Positions 38,956-47,047 are shown, counted from the stretch's first letter. The stretch is DNA of 64,000 bases from Anaeromyxobacter oryzisoli (GCF_022690765.1 NZ_JALCZA010000001.1:1-64000), one strand, 5' to 3'. Made by a program: numbers and translations. Notes: generated by a model not told the origin, from the letters alone.

Positions 38956-39159
38956 CGAAACGCGATGACCGGAGACCGCGAGACCGGTTGGTCCCGCGCT
39001 CGGCGGGGCAGAATCGCCGACCAGGCCCGATGAAAGGCAAGAGAACGGGTTTGGAGGTCCCGTTGAGATCGTCGGCGCCGCGTTACAGAGGCGTGCGCGA
39101 GCCCTCGGCCTCTCGATCGAGAGCCGGTCGGGGCTGGCTAGGGCAACGGCGCGATCGGA

Positions 39160-39880
39160 CTATTCGCAGGCTCCGCCGCACCTCGCGGCGTACTGGACGC
39201 GCATCAGCCACGTGCCTGGCGGGAACAGGACGTCGCGGACGCCCGCTCTCCAGGACTCGAGCGCCTCTTTGTACGCCGCGACGAACTCGGCGAGTCGCTG
39301 CAGCGCCTCGATCCGCTTCCACCCGTTCCTGCACGCGACGCGAGGGTTGAGCCCCCGCCGCGGCTCGCCGGAGGGTGGATGCGCGCGGGGCTTCTGGGCG
39401 AGGACACGGGCCACTCCCAGGAAGGACCGTCCTTCGCGTCCGAGCTCGGACGCGGCGCGATCCTCCGCGTCCCGCAGCGCCTCGCCGAGGCGCTTCCGGA
39501 ATGAAGCATCCGACGCGAAGCCAGGAGGCCGACAAGGCTGAAGGCTCGCCGACGCCGGCATGCGGCCGAGCTCGCGGAAGAACACCGTCGGCCGCTCGGC
39601 GACGATGGGCTCTCCGCCGATCATTCCCGGATCGGACCAGAGCCCGGGCCACTCCCGCCCACGGCGCACGAGGCCAGCGGCCACGGGGTTCGCGAGTACG
39701 TAGACCATCTTCTCGATCACCGCGTCGTCCGTCTCGAGCTTCACTGCGCTGTAGCTGTTGCGTTCCCAGAAGCCATCCCACCGGCCAAGGGAACAGTTCG
39801 TCGCCCTGGCGACCAGGCCATCGAGGTACCGGTGGAACTCGGGGAGCCGCGCACGCGGATCGGTCACGACCAGGTGGAAG
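39160..39880 (-). pseudogene. REP-associated tyrosine transposase (RAYT), C-terminal part
   Basis: C-terminal 240 residues of a Y1-transposase-domain protein, cut by an integrated element. The frame begins at 39880 with the last base of the first His codon of the HxH (HUH) motif; reading on gives FHLVVTDPRARLPEFHRYLD, then GFWERNSYSAVKLE and VYVLANPVAAGLV, where the catalytic tyrosine and the NPV motif of RAYTs are expected. The missing first 59 residues lie 12 kb away at 51876-52052. In the family the protein nicks and joins single-stranded REP sequences; here it cannot work while split. A GTG at 39867 allows translation of a fragment only. Confidence 0.9.
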
Positions 39881-39901
39881 TGGTATCACCGCACAGTTGC
39901 G
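39862..39901. other. attL of the integrative element
   Basis: Host arm CAGGTGGAAG ends at 39880; the shared core TG is 39881-39882; the element arm GTATCACCGCACAG-like sequence follows (39883 onward). Joined with the right end, the element arms give an attP of CTGTGCAGTCCTAC-TG-GTATCACCGCACAG, with 13 of 19 positions symmetric around the core, as is usual for large serine recombinases. Confidence 0.85.
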
Positions 39902-41399
39902 TGACGCCCTCCCCACCCGCGGGGGCGAGCGGCAAGAGCCCGTCTAGCTTCACTTCCCCGTCCGGCATGATGCGGACCGAGCAGTCGGCCCCCCCGAAAA
40001 GGAGTTCCACGACCCGGCGCCATCCGGCGAAGTCGTCACGGGCGATGTTCGCGCGGGCATCGCGTAGGGCCGCCTCGATGTCCTGCACGCGCGCCGTCGC
40101 GCGCCTCGCCGCCTCGACCGCCGCCTGTGCGACGGAGAGCCGGGACGTGGTTGCTTCGCGGAGGCGGGCGATCTCCTGCGCCTGCCGCTCGTAGACAGCG
40201 TCGCTCATCATGCCCTTGGACGCGAGCCGGACGAGCTTCTCCTCGCGCTTCGCGAGGGCGTCGAGTTCGGCGCGGATGTCCTCGACCTTCTCGACCTCGG
40301 CCGCCATCCACGGGCGGCGGATGGCGGCGAGGAGGGCCTTGGGATCGGAGAGCACGGGTCGGATCGCATCCTTGATCTCGGCGTCGATCGGCGCGACCTG
40401 TCGGAACCGCCCGCACGCAGGGTCATGGTCGCGCTGCCGGTGGGATCCGCATACGTAATAGATGTGCCGGCTCGCGCCAGTCTTGGCGATGTGGATGATG
40501 GAGCCACAGACGCCGCAGCGGGCGACTTTTCGGAGCAACGCCTCGTGCCGAATGGCCGTGGGGCCGGAGGAATACGAACGTGCGCGCCGCAACGCCTCCA
40601 CGGCGCGCCGCTGCGTATCCTCGTCCACGATGGCGGGGCACGTCATCGACACGCCGTAGCTCGTCATTCGACCAACGGCGCTCGGCGCGGCGACCATCGC
40701 CTTGATCGGCGACGGATGCCACGCGCCGCCGCGCGGCGCTGGAATTCCGGCATCGTTCAGCGCCGCCGCGATGCTGCGCAGGCTCTTGCCGTCGATGACG
40801 TCGGAGAACAGCCGCCGATAGACCGCCGCCTCGACCTCGTCGATACCCCAGGTGCCGCGCTCGCGATCGTAGGTTCGTCCGTAAGGGAGGGTGGTGACGG
40901 GGACGCCCTCGCACGCCTTCCGATGGCGTCCGGCGAGCGTCCGCTCCCTGATCGCGCGCCGCTCGCGCGCGGCGAAGAGGGACTGCAAGTACCAGTCGAT
41001 TTCGCCGATTTCGGAGCGGGGGTCGATGACGTGACCGGAGGCGTCGCGGATGACGGCGCCCGCATCCGAAACGAGCCCGTAGACGACGAAGCGCTCACGC
41101 GGGTCGTCGTGTCGAGTCAGGCGATCGATTCGACGCACTCGCAGTTCGTCGAATGCCCTAGCGTCCGAAAGCTCCTTAAGGCGTCGCAGGTCGGGGCGGT
41201 AACGGAAGCTAACGGCGCCCGAGACGGCGCGGATGGCGCCGCAGTCGATGCGCTCGACGAGGACGCCGGGGTGTGTCTCGCGCAGCCTGTCGAGCGCCGC
41301 GCGCTGGTCTGCGGGCGTGTCGCGGTCGGCCTGCGCCTGACCCGAGACCCGGAGTAGCTCGACGATTCGGGGGAGTGCGGGGGCCTCTCTAGCGGCCAT
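39864..41399 (-). CDS. Large serine recombinase (integrase)
   Basis: A 511-residue site-specific recombinase. The catalytic domain carries the nucleophile Ser19 in LLRVSGQAQADRDTPADQ and arginines in VRRIDRLTRHDDPRERF; a recombinase domain (PYGRTYDRERGTWGIDEVEA to AALNDAGIPAPRGGAW), a zinc ribbon (CGVCGSII then YYVCGSHRQRDHDPACG) and a coiled coil (ELDALAKREEKLVRLASKG) follow in standard order. The gene runs over attL: its last five residues and stop are host sequence. In the circular form the tail would be 18 residues (SRTAQMYEAVPVRLAVHP). It should catalyse integration and, with a directionality factor, excision. Confidence 0.95.
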   Translation of the reverse strand: MAAREAPALPRIVELLRVSGQAQADRDTPADQRAALDRLRETHPGVLVERIDCGAIRAVSGAVSFRYRPDLRRLKELSDARAFDELRVRRIDRLTRHDDPRERFVVYGLVSDAGAVIRDASGHVIDPRSEIGEIDWYLQSLFAARERRAIRERTLAGRHRKACEGVPVTTLPYGRTYDRERGTWGIDEVEAAVYRRLFSDVIDGKSLRSIAAALNDAGIPAPRGGAWHPSPIKAMVAAPSAVGRMTSYGVSMTCPAIVDEDTQRRAVEALRRARSYSSGPTAIRHEALLRKVARCGVCGSIIHIAKTGASRHIYYVCGSHRQRDHDPACGRFRQVAPIDAEIKDAIRPVLSDPKALLAAIRRPWMAAEVEKVEDIRAELDALAKREEKLVRLASKGMMSDAVYERQAQEIARLREATTSRLSVAQAAVEAARRATARVQDIEAALRDARANIARDDFAGWRRVVELLFGGADCSVRIMPDGEVKLDGLLPLAPAGGEGVTQLCGDTTSTWS

Positions 41400-41577
41400 G
41401 GCGGCGTTCCTCCTGCTCGACGCCGCGAGTCAGCAACGCGCGGATCACGTCGGAGCGGTTAACAGGAACAGGACCGGCCTTCGTCCAGCGTTCGGCAATT
41501 CGGTCAAGCCGGGGGATTACGTCGGCTGGGAGCCGGATGGCCGTCTGCACCTGCCTGGGGCGTTCAGTGGCCTTCAT
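41389..41577 (-). CDS. Ribbon-helix-helix DNA-binding protein
   Basis: A 62-residue protein with a ribbon-helix-helix pattern: strand QTAIRLPADVIPRLDRIAERW, then a helix beginning NRSDVIRALLTRGVEQEE. Its end overlaps the recombinase start by 11 nt, so it is coupled to the integrase and could regulate its transcription. A candidate promoter puts the ATG at the very 5' end of the transcript, which would make the mRNA leaderless. Confidence 0.75.
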   Translation of the reverse strand: MKATERPRQVQTAIRLPADVIPRLDRIAERWTKAGPVPVNRSDVIRALLTRGVEQEERRHGR

Positions 41578-41584
41578 GGGTTAT

Positions 41585-41613
41585 AGTGTATCCCACCGCG
41601 CCCCACCGATCAA
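41585..41613 (-). promoter_or_regulatory. Candidate promoter for the RHH-integrase pair
   Basis: On the minus strand, TTGATC (41613-41608) and TACACT (41590-41585) are 17 nt apart and end 7 nt before the ATG of the RHH gene. The promoter would lie across the end of the upstream gene. Identified by consensus only. Confidence 0.4.
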
Positions 41614-41942
41614 CCCGCCCGAGTGACGCTGAGCGCGTCGAGGCACCTGGCGAGGAGGTCGCCCCAAGCGTCGCGAGTCATCGGGCGGCCGACGATGGCG
41701 ACGTGAGGGCGGCTCGCCGCGATCGCTGCCGCGTCGTCCCCATCGTTCGTATCGCCCTTCCCCCTTGCGTTCGACGAGGACCGGCGTCGCACCCCACGAG
41801 CCCGTGGCCTTGCGACGGCGACCACGTTGGACGATGTGAGGGGCGATGCGCGGTCACGATCAGCCGCCACTCGCTTCAACCGCCGCATCTCTCGACGAAA
41901 CGCGGCGTCGTCAGGTTTGACGCCTGTGAAATCGATCAACAT
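41610..41942 (-). CDS. Hypothetical protein of the element
   Basis: A 110-residue basic, Arg- and Ser-rich protein (MLIDFTGVKPDDAAFRREM; later RPHVAIVGRPMTRDAWGDLL). A GGAGG lies 5 nt before the ATG at 41942, and the start overlaps the stop of a 35-codon reading frame upstream (ATGTTGA). No family is recognised. The gene precedes the RHH and recombinase genes on the same strand. Confidence 0.5.
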   Translation of the reverse strand: MLIDFTGVKPDDAAFRREMRRLKRVAADRDRASPLTSSNVVAVARPRARGVRRRSSSNARGKGDTNDGDDAAAIAASRPHVAIVGRPMTRDAWGDLLARCLDALSVTRAG

Positions 41943-42043
41943 CCTGACCTCCATCTACTGGCGACGAAGGCGACAGCGCCGACGATGAGAACGGCGACCG
42001 CTAGCGTCATGACTCGCCTTGGATCACTCGCACTCCATTCCAT
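41936..42043 (-). CDS. 35-residue single-helix membrane protein
   Basis: A short frame with a good AAGGA site before its ATG. It encodes MEWSASDPRR followed by one membrane helix (VMTLAVAVLIVGAVAFVAS) and a basic end (RWRSGC). Its TGA overlaps the ATG of the next gene by 7 nt. The combination of ribosome binding site, helix and overlap supports it, but no homologue is recalled. Confidence 0.5.
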   Translation of the reverse strand: MEWSASDPRRVMTLAVAVLIVGAVAFVASRWRSGC

Positions 42044-42217
42044 TGCCGTTCCTTCTTTCGCTCGGCTGTATTCTCACCCTGATCACGAAGATCGGCCGCG
42101 TCGCGACCGCCTGCCGCGGGGAAATGCCTGGGGTTAACGGCTCTTGGAAGCCCGAACGCGCAGAGGGGTCTGTCTTCTGCTCAGGATTGGATCCACGCCA
42201 TTTCCGTCGGAGGTGTG

Positions 42218-42440
42218 TGCGCGCCTTCGGCGCGCGTCGTTCCGAGAGTCGAGATTAAAGGCCGATCCTGACCTCGACTCGGAGGCGCGCCCGGAGGGCG
42301 CGTATTCCCGCTCCGGTAAGGTGGGATCGTGGATCCCACGTAGATCCCGGTGGATCCCATGGACCCACGGGAGGTGGAGTCGTGGTCCCCGCCCTTAAGG
42401 CGGGACCACCCACCGGATCCACCCACCCGACCGCGACACG
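42218..42440. repeat. Palindrome- and iteron-rich region, possible replication origin
   Basis: Most of the 397-bp gene-free space 42044-42440 next to the RepA-like gene. Visible structures: GCGCGCC-TTC-GGCGCGC (42218-42234), GAGTCGAG/CTCGACTC (about 42247-42280), a perfect GTGGGATC-GTG-GATCCCAC (42321-42339), GATCCC repeated at 42332, 42343 and 42353 (one helical turn apart), and GTGGTCCC...GGGACCAC with a TTAA centre (42382-42409). Such layouts are known in plasmid origins and in regulatory or nicking sites. Confidence 0.5.
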
Positions 42441-43607
42441 TCATCGCGCGGCCTCAGGAAGTGAGTAGACGGGTTCTTGTCGCGACCCGCTCCCTTGAAG
42501 AGCGTTCGACGCGACGAGATCGGTGAGAGCGGCGCTAACCTTGTTCTTGCGAGCGCAGAGCCGTGCACTAATGACGTTGGCGCCGAAGGCGACGGATCCA
42601 CCCTCGACGCGAATGAGTTCGAGGATGCGAGTCTTGAGAGCTTCGTAGCTCGACGATTGCGCCGGTCGATCCTCGGTCGCCGACCCAGTGATGGCGGACA
42701 CTCGAAGGCCGGCTATCGGATCTCCGTCGCTCTCGACGTCCTCGATCGCTAGCCGAAAATCGTCGATCGTTCGTCCGGAGATGCGCGCCTTCTCGTGGAC
42801 GACCTTGACCGGCTTGCCCTTCTCACCTGAGAAGATGAACACTGACGAGCAAGCGTCGAAGAGGGCGCCGGATCCTCGAATCGTCATCCGCGGTCCGCCG
42901 TTCGCCACGGCGCTAGGCTTTCGTGCGTGATGGATCACCTTGCACGTCATCCCTGTCTTCTCAGAGACTCGCGCTAGTCGATCGAGAGGAACGCGAGATT
43001 CAGACGAGTTCTCGTCAGTGCGAGGACAAGCGGCGCGAAACGAATCAACGATCAGAAACTCGATCTCGCCTCCGAGTCTCGACAATATCTCTTCGGCGTT
43101 ATCGTCATCGAGATACAACTTCGGAAACGGGACAACGGTGAGCCTCCCCTGCAAGTCTCGTGGATCGATCCCGCGAGCGCGAGCGAGTCGCTGATAGCGC
43201 GAGCGTGTGAGGCGGCTTCCTTGTTCGTAGTCGAGATGAAGCACGCGGCCGCGGCGCACCGGAAATCGTCCCCACGCTGGGGTTCCGGACGCCACCGCGA
43301 GGGCGAAGTCCTGAGTTGCGACCGTTTTGCCCGTGTAGCCGTATCCAGCGATCAGAGACGGAGCGCCCGGTGCCATGTCGAGCGCCTGACACATCCAGTT
43401 GACAGGATCCAACGGCGCGAAGATGGCTTCCGCGTTTAGAAGCGACGCGGTCATGACCGCGACTCCGTTCGCGCGGGCGGCCGCAAGCTCCGCAGCGATC
43501 GCTGCGTCCTTGGCGTCCTCCTCGCGCCGCCCTTCTTGCCTCTCCCGAAATCGTTCACGCCGGATCTCGTCAATCCGGCGATTCCCTGAGAGATCGGCAT
43601 ACTTCAC
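42441..43607 (-). CDS. RepA-like AAA ATPase (hexameric helicase type)
   Basis: A 388-residue RecA-fold ATPase like plasmid RepA/AAA_25 proteins. Walker A is IAGYGYTGKTVATQD, Walker B is EFLIVDSFRAAC, and HHARKPS follows as in the motif-3 His of this family. A C-terminal winged-helix-like segment (VISARLCARKNKVSAALTDLV) ends the protein. The GTG start at 43607 overlaps the previous stop as GTGA, with a GGAAGG site upstream. It probably loads or acts as a helicase at an origin, perhaps the adjacent palindromic region. Confidence 0.85.
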   Translation of the reverse strand: MKYADLSGNRRIDEIRRERFRERQEGRREEDAKDAAIAAELAAARANGVAVMTASLLNAEAIFAPLDPVNWMCQALDMAPGAPSLIAGYGYTGKTVATQDFALAVASGTPAWGRFPVRRGRVLHLDYEQGSRLTRSRYQRLARARGIDPRDLQGRLTVVPFPKLYLDDDNAEEILSRLGGEIEFLIVDSFRAACPRTDENSSESRVPLDRLARVSEKTGMTCKVIHHARKPSAVANGGPRMTIRGSGALFDACSSVFIFSGEKGKPVKVVHEKARISGRTIDDFRLAIEDVESDGDPIAGLRVSAITGSATEDRPAQSSSYEALKTRILELIRVEGGSVAFGANVISARLCARKNKVSAALTDLVASNALQGSGSRQEPVYSLPEAAR

Positions 43608-43786
43608 GCGCGCGCCTTCCTTGGATCTGGCGTGATGTCGATGATCTCGCGGATGTGCGGATCGCACTCGCAGATGCCACCGCGAAGCTGCGGGCAGTCG
43701 TCGTCATGCGCGATCGTGATGTGATAGACCCTGCCGCGCTGCAGTCGCCGAGACTCTCGGACGAGTGTCCGCAGGTAGTTGCTCAT
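43604..43786 (-). CDS. Small Cys-containing protein of the replication operon
   Basis: A 60-residue protein (MSNYLRTLVRESRRLQ start, then HDDDCPQLRGGICECDPHIRE) with three cysteines and a histidine that could bind zinc. It sits between the HTH gene (13-nt gap) and the RepA-like gene (4-nt overlap). No family is recognised. Confidence 0.6.
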   Translation of the reverse strand: MSNYLRTLVRESRRLQRGRVYHITIAHDDDCPQLRGGICECDPHIREIIDITPDPRKARA

Positions 43787-43799
43787 GGCGAGTTTCCGA

Positions 43800-43991
43800 T
43801 CACTTCTGTGAGGGGTCGGTGGGATCAACCACCGTGATCATCTTCTCGACGTCTTCGTGGCGGAGGCGCAGCCGCGTGGCGACGCGGTACGCGCGAAGCT
43901 TCCCGCGCTTGATCAGCTTGTAGATGTGGACACGCGAGCAATCGAGGATCGCCGCGGCATCAGGGACCTTGATCCAGTTTCCGTGTGACAT
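43800..43991 (-). CDS. AlpA/excisionase-like HTH protein
   Basis: A 63-residue MerR-type winged HTH (HTH_17): WIKVPDAAAILDCSRVHIYK is the recognition helix unit, followed by the wing GKLRAYRVATRLRLRHEDVE. An AAGGAG six nt before the ATG at 43991 fixes the start. Such proteins act as excisionases or as AlpA-type activators of integrase or replication genes; it is the first gene of the HTH-small protein-RepA operon and the best candidate for a directionality factor, although large serine recombinase directionality factors are diverse. Confidence 0.85.
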   Translation of the reverse strand: MSHGNWIKVPDAAAILDCSRVHIYKLIKRGKLRAYRVATRLRLRHEDVEKMITVVDPTDPSQK

Positions 43992-44047
43992 GGATTTCTC
44001 CTTGTTTCGCCCGGTCGTCATAGAAACGTTGCTGTTACGGAGAGCCA

Positions 44048-44075
44048 ATAGTAAACGGGAGCAACGAATTGCCAA
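44048..44075 (-). promoter_or_regulatory. Candidate promoter of the HTH-RepA operon
   Basis: On the minus strand TTGGCA (44075-44070) and TACTAT (44053-44048) are separated by 16 nt, 57 nt before the HTH start codon. It lies in the divergent space shared with the RHH gene at 44199. Confidence 0.5.
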
Positions 44076-44198
44076 GCTAACCCCGACGGGTCCGGGGCTT
44101 GCTTGCTAGCTCCAGGCTTTACCGGGGGACGACGAACGATGCGGCGAGGGGCTGCGCGGGGTGCGCAACTATGCCGCCGCGCCTATATTGACGCCACC

Positions 44199-44498
44199 AT
44201 GTCACGGCGAACGACGCGCGAGGTTAGGTGCCGAATCCCCGAGAGCCTGGCGCAGGCGTTGGACGCTTACCTCGCAGCGACGTATCCAACGGGCGAACCT
44301 TTCAGCACCGCCGTGCGCGAAGCTATCGCCGCGTTCATCGCGTCGAGCCCGTTCGCCGCCGTGACGCTCGCGGAGCGCGAGTCGATTCGTGCTCACTATT
44401 CGCAAGTCGCGAGGCTCGGCCTCGCTGCCGCGCTGCGCCGCATGTCCGAAGAGCTTGCCAGCCACGAGGAACTAGTCAAGCAAGGCTACGGACTGTGA
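44199..44498 (+). CDS. Ribbon-helix-helix-like regulator
   Basis: A 99-residue protein beginning with an RHH-like pattern (TTREVRCRIPESLAQALDAYL, then PFSTAVREAIAAFIA) and ending in helices (ALRRMSEELASHEELVKQ). I chose the ATG at 44199, which lies just downstream of a TATATT box; the earlier ATG at 44103 gives residues unlike a protein start. It is divergent from the AlpA-like gene and may repress the shared intergenic promoters. Confidence 0.65.
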   Translation: MSRRTTREVRCRIPESLAQALDAYLAATYPTGEPFSTAVREAIAAFIASSPFAAVTLAERESIRAHYSQVARLGLAAALRRMSEELASHEELVKQGYGL

Positions 44499-44527
44499 GA
44501 TCGGCATCGTTGTACAGGTGATGAATT

Positions 44528-45076
44528 GTGACGATCGATATCGCTTCCGCTCTTGTTGGACTTCTCGTCGATGCGATCCGGAGGGAGCAATCGGCACGTC
44601 GCGAGATACGCTCAGTCATGAAACGGCAGGCGCAACTCGTACGTCAGCTACGTGACGCGGGTGTAACGACGAGCGCGATCGTTCATCGCGTCACTAGCGC
44701 GGACGGGTCGATCCTCCCCCTCGCCGAACGCCTTAAGCTCGCGGAACGGATCCGAAAGCGCGTGTGGCGACAGCGGGCGGGGACATTGCGTCCGACCGAT
44801 GACGTGACCGACGGTGGACACTCGGCCCTGGCGACCCCAGGGTCGGATCATCGGGCAACCCCGCCCGCCAATTCGGAGACCACTTCCATGCCGAAGAAGC
44901 TCATCAAGAAGATCGTCACCGTCGAGGAGTACGTCGAGCCGGACGATACCGAGGTCGAGGATGTCGCAGGCGACATCGACGACGCCGACGATCCCGAGGA
45001 CGAGGATCAGGACGATGAGGAGGTCGAGGACGACGACGCTGGGAAGCCTCGGAAGAAGTCCCGTCGCCGCCGGTGA
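44528..45076 (+). CDS. Protein with helical N-terminus and highly acidic tail
   Basis: A 182-residue protein with a GTG start. The N-terminal 95 residues are helical and basic (AIRREQSARREIRSVMKRQA; LAERLKLAERIRKRVWRQRA). After residue 120 comes a long run of Asp and Glu and finally a basic end (KPRKKSRRRR). An in-frame ATG at 44888 preceding MPKKLIKKIVTVEEY could give a separate 62-residue acidic protein. No family is recognised; acidic tails of this kind occur in DNA mimics and chaperones, which is only a suggestion. Confidence 0.55.
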   Translation: MTIDIASALVGLLVDAIRREQSARREIRSVMKRQAQLVRQLRDAGVTTSAIVHRVTSADGSILPLAERLKLAERIRKRVWRQRAGTLRPTDDVTDGGHSALATPGSDHRATPPANSETTSMPKKLIKKIVTVEEYVEPDDTEVEDVAGDIDDADDPEDEDQDDEEVEDDDAGKPRKKSRRRR

Positions 45077-45080
45077 TCAT

Positions 45081-45365
45081 ATGAAGATCGCGATGTTCGA
45101 GGGCTACGGTGAGCCGCCCCGCAGTCGGCGCTGCAACGGTCGCGGGAAGCTCGTGGAGCGTGTCACCACGACTCGCGAGCGCGTTCGGTTCGACGGGCTG
45201 ATCGCCGACGTCGATCACGGGATTCGACACGGCGAATGCGGCCGCGCTTTGAAGAGTCTCCTCGAGGCGCACTCGATCACATTCGATGTGTCGAAGGCGC
45301 GACGCTCACTTGCGCAGGCGCGGGGCATCTTCCGCCGCTACTGCCGGGTGAGCCCTCGCATGTAA
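45081..45365 (+). CDS. Hypothetical protein of the element
   Basis: A 94-residue protein starting 4 nt after the acidic-tail gene. It has a compact N-terminal part (MKIAMFEGYGEPPRSRRCNG) and a helical C-terminal part (RALKSLLEAHSITFDVSKAR). No family is recognised. Spacing suggests cotranscription with both neighbours. Confidence 0.5.
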   Translation: MKIAMFEGYGEPPRSRRCNGRGKLVERVTTTRERVRFDGLIADVDHGIRHGECGRALKSLLEAHSITFDVSKARRSLAQARGIFRRYCRVSPRM

Positions 45366-45422
45366 TAGTCAGGATGGATCGACGAGCTTGCTGCCATCGA
45401 TCCGTCCACCCTCACGATCCAG

Positions 45423-45947
45423 ATGCCAACGAAGAAGAATCGCCACCATCACGAGCGAACGATCCCGCGCCGGATCGTCGCGGTCCACGAGGCGACGCAC
45501 GCAGTCGTCGCCGTCGTGCTGCGCCGTCCGCTCCACCGCGTGACTATCGAGCCACGAGGCGAGATCCTGGGGCGCACCTACCCCGGTGCTCGAGCGTTCA
45601 GCCGCCGCAGTCTTGAAGGTGACCCGCGGGCCGGACGCGCCGCGGAGGCGGAGATCGTCACCCTCCTCGCCGCCCGAGCGGGTGAGCTAAGCGCAGCGTG
45701 GCACGGACCGTCCGGCGGCTCGAACGATCGGGTCTCGGCAGAAGCTCTCGCGGCGCGCCTCTGCACGACGGACGCCGAGTGGACCGCGCTTCTCAGCCTG
45801 TCGCGGATCCGTGCCGCGCAGGTAGTGGATCGGTGGTGGCGGCAGATCCGCGAGGTCGCGAAGGCGCTTGAACAGAAGAACACGCTTTCAGGCCCGGCGG
45901 TGCGCGCGATCGTCCGTCGGACCCGACGGCGCCGCCGTCGACGCTGA
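45423..45947 (+). CDS. Stand-alone M41 (FtsH-like) peptidase-domain protein
   Basis: A 174-residue protein whose fold matches only the protease half of FtsH. The zinc motif is AVHEATHAVVAVVL (His22-Glu-x-x-His26), followed by LHRVTIEPRGEILGRTYP, then AEAEIVTLLAARAGE and the third-ligand region SGGSNDRVSAEALAARL, in the order seen in M41 enzymes. There is no AAA domain and no membrane helix. The C-terminus is very basic. It could process a host or viral protein, or act with an unknown ATPase; the active-site residues look intact. Confidence 0.8.
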   Translation: MPTKKNRHHHERTIPRRIVAVHEATHAVVAVVLRRPLHRVTIEPRGEILGRTYPGARAFSRRSLEGDPRAGRAAEAEIVTLLAARAGELSAAWHGPSGGSNDRVSAEALAARLCTTDAEWTALLSLSRIRAAQVVDRWWRQIREVAKALEQKNTLSGPAVRAIVRRTRRRRRRR

Positions 45948-45985
45948 CGATGACGGCGGCGCCAGTCACCTGACGTTCCAGACCG

Positions 45986-46462
45986 CTACTGGCGCGCACC
46001 CGTCGTGGTCGCGTTCAGGGAGCAAGGGAGGGCGGTCAAGGCCGTGTTCGCGCTTAGCGCTGCGACAACGGAGCCGCTCATCTGACCTCCGTTGAACGAG
46101 ATCGTTCGTGTCTCGGCCATGGTGAGGGTGATGGGATTCCCATACGAGTCGGTGCCAATCGGCTGCGAGATCGCCGCGGTAACCGATCCGCTGCACGTTC
46201 CTGTGTCGATCGTGCCAGCGAAGGCGTTTCCGCTTTCGGTCCACGTAAAGGTCTTGGCGGTTGAATCGACCGTGACCGTCACGTCAGTAACGGTCGATGC
46301 GAAGGTCGTGTTCGAGCACATCCCGCCGCTCGATGACGAGCGGGTATCGGTGATCCTCCACGAACCGCTCGGTGTGCAGGCCGGCGTCGACGTCGTGTTG
46401 CCGCTTCCCCCACACGCAGATAGAACCATCGCGATCAGCATCACACTCAGCAGCCGTCCCAT
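45986..46462 (-). CDS. Lipoprotein of the element
   Basis: A 158-residue lipoprotein with a signal (MGRLLSVMLIAMVLSAC) and lipobox LSAC, followed by a Ser/Thr-rich beta-type body (DVTVTVDSTAKTFTWTESG; ITLTMAETRTISFNGGQMSG) with several cysteines. Codon choice is less GC-biased than in the host. No family is recognised. A surface lipoprotein on a mobile element may exclude phages or related elements, but this is only inference. Confidence 0.7.
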   Translation of the reverse strand: MGRLLSVMLIAMVLSACGGSGNTTSTPACTPSGSWRITDTRSSSSGGMCSNTTFASTVTDVTVTVDSTAKTFTWTESGNAFAGTIDTGTCSGSVTAAISQPIGTDSYGNPITLTMAETRTISFNGGQMSGSVVAALSANTALTALPCSLNATTTGARQ

Positions 46463-46632
46463 CGCTGTCTCTCCGTCCTTGCCGGGAAGGTCCCGAAAGC
46501 CGCCCGGCTTGAAATGAGCCGGCCGGCACCCGCCCGGAGTGGGCGGGCAGGTGATCGCTACCCTGTCAGTGCCTGCGAAGTCAACCAGTATGGGCGTACT
46601 CCTGCGACCTGCCCTGAGGGGGCGGGTCGAGG

Positions 46633-47007
46633 ATGGAGAAGGCTCTCGCGAGCAGAATTGGGGCGGCGGCGCGCACGGCGCGAAAGGCGCTCGGGCTCAC
46701 CCAGGACGACGCCGCGGAGCGGGTCGGGATCTCGCCCGAGTTCTACGCGCGGATCGAGCGCGGTGGGACGATGCCGAGCGTTCCGACCCTCGTTCGGATG
46801 TGCGAGGCGCTTGCCGTCAGCGCCGACGTCCTGCTCGGTCGCTCACCATCGTCCCCATCCCTCGGCGAAGCCGGGCAGGCGGGTGTGGGAGTCGTCGAGG
46901 AGCCTCCGGAACTCCGACGGTTGCTGAGAAGGCTTCGGAAGGCTCGGCCGCGAACGCTTCGTCTCCTCGGCATGCTCGCGACCGAACTGGAACGCGCGCA
47001 ACGGTAG
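46633..47007 (+). CDS. XRE-family transcriptional regulator
   Basis: A 124-residue protein with an N-terminal HTH_3 domain (ARTARKALGLTQDDAAERVG, then ISPEFYARIERGGTMPS and LVRMCEALAVSADVLLGR). The C-terminal half is helical and basic (RRLLRRLRKARPRTLRLLGM). It precedes the defence cargo and may control it, as XRE regulators often do in defence islands. Confidence 0.85.
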   Translation: MEKALASRIGAAARTARKALGLTQDDAAERVGISPEFYARIERGGTMPSVPTLVRMCEALAVSADVLLGRSPSSPSLGEAGQAGVGVVEEPPELRRLLRRLRKARPRTLRLLGMLATELERAQR

Positions 47008-47047
47008 CTTCACGCGGGTGACGACGCGGAGGGCGAAAACTGGTCGT

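Noticed and set aside
39160-39867. Complete small transposase starting at the GTG at 39867
   Set aside because: This would lack the HUH motif and the first 64 residues; the missing part is found intact at 51876-52052, so it is a fragment.
41586-42137. Plus-strand frame of 183 codons in the element
   Set aside because: It has no ribosome binding site and its protein is low-quality antisense of two minus-strand frames that have ribosome sites and an overlap.
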